From: Paracoccus sp. M683
GTDB taxonomy: Bacteria; Pseudomonadota; Alphaproteobacteria; Rhodobacterales; Rhodobacteraceae
Reading direction: 5' to 3'
Length of the DNA: 64,000 bases
Assembly (NCBI RefSeq): GCF_007096355.1
Contig: NZ_VKDF01000009.1
Coordinates: forward strand, 60,665-124,664
Part shown: one piece after another, positions 63,109 through 64,000 of the stretch
Layout: each line of letters starts with the position of its first letter
How positions within the stretch are numbered: the stretch's first letter is position 1
Position numbers and translations under genes: made by a program
Notes under the pieces: model-generated
What the model saw: only the letters and a program-made list of their open reading frames with translations
Databases searched by the model: none
What the model was told of the DNA's origin: nothing

Positions 63109-64000
63109 TGTTGATTTCCACCCAGAACTGAGGCGGATCGGCGCGTAATTTCCACTGAGAAGTGAGCCATGTGAACCTTTCCCCAAAGCGTTGAGCGGCG
63201 GGGGTAACGGGAGTGATCCACATGGGACTTTTGAACATCATCCGACGCATGCACTTGCGGCAGAAGCTGTCGGTCCGCGAGATCGCGCGGCGCACCGGCC
63301 TTTCGCGCAACACGATTACCAAGCACCTGGCGGGGGGCACGATCGAGCCGAAGTTCGCCACGCCGGACCGGCCGAGCAAGCTTGATCCTTTCGCCGAGAA
63401 GCTGGCCGGCTGGCTGAAGACAGAAGCCGGCAAGTCGCGCAAGCAGCGGCGGACGCTGAAGCAGATGCATGCCGATCTCGTCAAGCTTGGCTTCAGCGGC
63501 TCCTACGGTCGGGTTGCGGCGTTTGCGCGGCAATGGCGGACAGATCGCCAGCGCGAACAGCAGACCACGGGACGCGGCACCTTTGTTCCGCTGTCCTTTC
63601 GACCGGGCGAAGCGTTCCAGTTCGACTGGAGCGAAGACTTCGGGCATCTGGCCGACGATCGCACCAAGCTTCAGATGGCCCACATCAAGCTGTCTCACAG
63701 CCGGGCCTTCCTGTTGCGCGCCTACCCGCTCCAGACCCACGAGATGCTGTTCGATGCCCACTGGCATGGCTTCCGTGTGTTCCACGGCGTGCCCGAGCGC
63801 GGCATATACGATAACATGCGCACGGCGGTGGACCGGGTCGGCCGGGGCAAGGAGCGGCAGGTCAACCTCCGCTTTCTGGCCATGACGAACCACTATGTCT
63901 TCGAACCGGAGTTCTGCAATCCTGCCGCAGGCTGGGAGAAGGGACAGGTCGAGAAGAACGTTCAGGACTCCCGCCGCCAGATCCTGCAGAAGATGCCGGG
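63109..64000 (+). mobile_element. IS21-family insertion sequence (left end, partial)
   Basis: The element begins with TG at 63109 followed by two related terminal repeats, GATTTCCACCCAGAACTGAG (63113-63132) and AATTTCCACTGAGAAGTGAG (63147-63166), as is usual in IS21 ends. istA follows. The right end, istB and any target duplication lie outside the window. Confidence 0.85.
63222..64000 (+). CDS. istA: IS21-family transposase IstA (3' partial)
   Basis: The frame from ATG 63222 is open to the window edge (259 codons). An HTH (LSVREIARRTGLSRNTITKHL) precedes the DDE core, with FQFDWSED (first Asp) and GIYDNMRTAVDRVGRGK (second Asp) and, near the edge, EKGQVEKNVQDSRRQ (Glu). Intact as far as seen. 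Confidence 0.93.
   Translation, partial: MGLLNIIRRMHLRQKLSVREIARRTGLSRNTITKHLAGGTIEPKFATPDRPSKLDPFAEKLAGWLKTEAGKSRKQRRTLKQMHADLVKLGFSGSYGRVAAFARQWRTDRQREQQTTGRGTFVPLSFRPGEAFQFDWSEDFGHLADDRTKLQMAHIKLSHSRAFLLRAYPLQTHEMLFDAHWHGFRVFHGVPERGIYDNMRTAVDRVGRGKERQVNLRFLAMTNHYVFEPEFCNPAAGWEKGQVEKNVQDSRRQILQKMP

Noticed and set aside
63109..63484. Extension of the phage-like minus-strand frame into the IS element
   Set aside because: The frame crosses the IS boundary and lies antisense to istA, so the apparent start at 63484 is not the gene's own.
1..64000. CRISPR arrays, rRNA genes and further tRNAs
   Set aside because: No regular direct-repeat array, rRNA segment or second cloverleaf was seen by reading; tRNA-Lys is the only RNA gene I can support.

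Overview
The window is about 64 kb of high-GC DNA from an alphaproteobacterium. The gene content and order point to Rhodobacteraceae, most likely Paracoccus or a close relative. Supporting signs are a Rhodobacterales-style flagellar cluster with a CtrA-like box, heterotetrameric sarcosine oxidase, CcmI-RuvX, PCu(A)C/DUF2946 copper genes, and an extragenic GC-hairpin element ending in GGATATTT. This assignment rests on recognised protein families, not on a database search. Most of the window reads as ordinary chromosome, densely packed, with many 4-bp ATGA or GTGA overlaps.

Layout. 1-5 kb: nucleoside ABC permease end and purine nucleoside phosphorylase, then a dienelactone hydrolase, tRNA 2-selenouridine synthase and an L,D-transpeptidase. 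5-9.3 kb: a copper region (CopA ATPase, TesA-like esterase, PCu(A)C chaperone, DUF2946-like protein). 9.4-15 kb: ribosomal L28, a PEP-mutase-like protein with Ada, MeaB, a thioredoxin/ArsR pair in which the ArsR has lost its helix-turn-helix, and SerRS. 15-20.4 kb: a membrane protein, then yfgM-bamB-der, then Fe superoxide dismutase. 20.5-28.3 kb: a BNR-repeat protein broken by one stop codon, an unknown ORF, and sarcosine oxidase (soxB separated from soxDAG). 28.4-38.6 kb: ccmI-ruvX, a GMC dehydrogenase/sorbosone dehydrogenase/dihaem cytochrome operon, DUF2794, two I78 lipoproteins, a TetR regulator and NAD-type glutamate dehydrogenase.

38.7-42.9 kb is the biotin operon bioBFDA. 43.0-53.0 kb is a divergent flagellar cluster: fliL, two small proteins, motA, an unknown secreted protein, flhA, fliR, flhB and a FliJ-like protein on one side, and fliF, fliH, fliN, fliP on the other. 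53.3-61 kb holds a VIT1-family transporter, dxs-ispA-xseB-deacetylase (isoprenoid supply), panB, mtaB and dapF. At 61.1 kb a tRNA-Lys(UUU) marks the border of a mobile region with tandem 22-bp repeats, a large exported/phage-like gene cut by an IS21-family element, and the element's istA running off the window.

Points of most interest: six copies of a mobile-looking extragenic hairpin element; a putative respiratory sugar or alcohol oxidation operon preceded by a perfect GTAGTA-N6-TACTAC dyad; a CtrA-like box between fliL and fliF; uncharacterised small genes inside the flagellar cluster; a possible translation-control hairpin over the copA ribosome-binding site; the HTH-less ArsR protein; a DapF with its second active-site motif rearranged; and the tRNA-Lys-adjacent repeats and interrupted gene.
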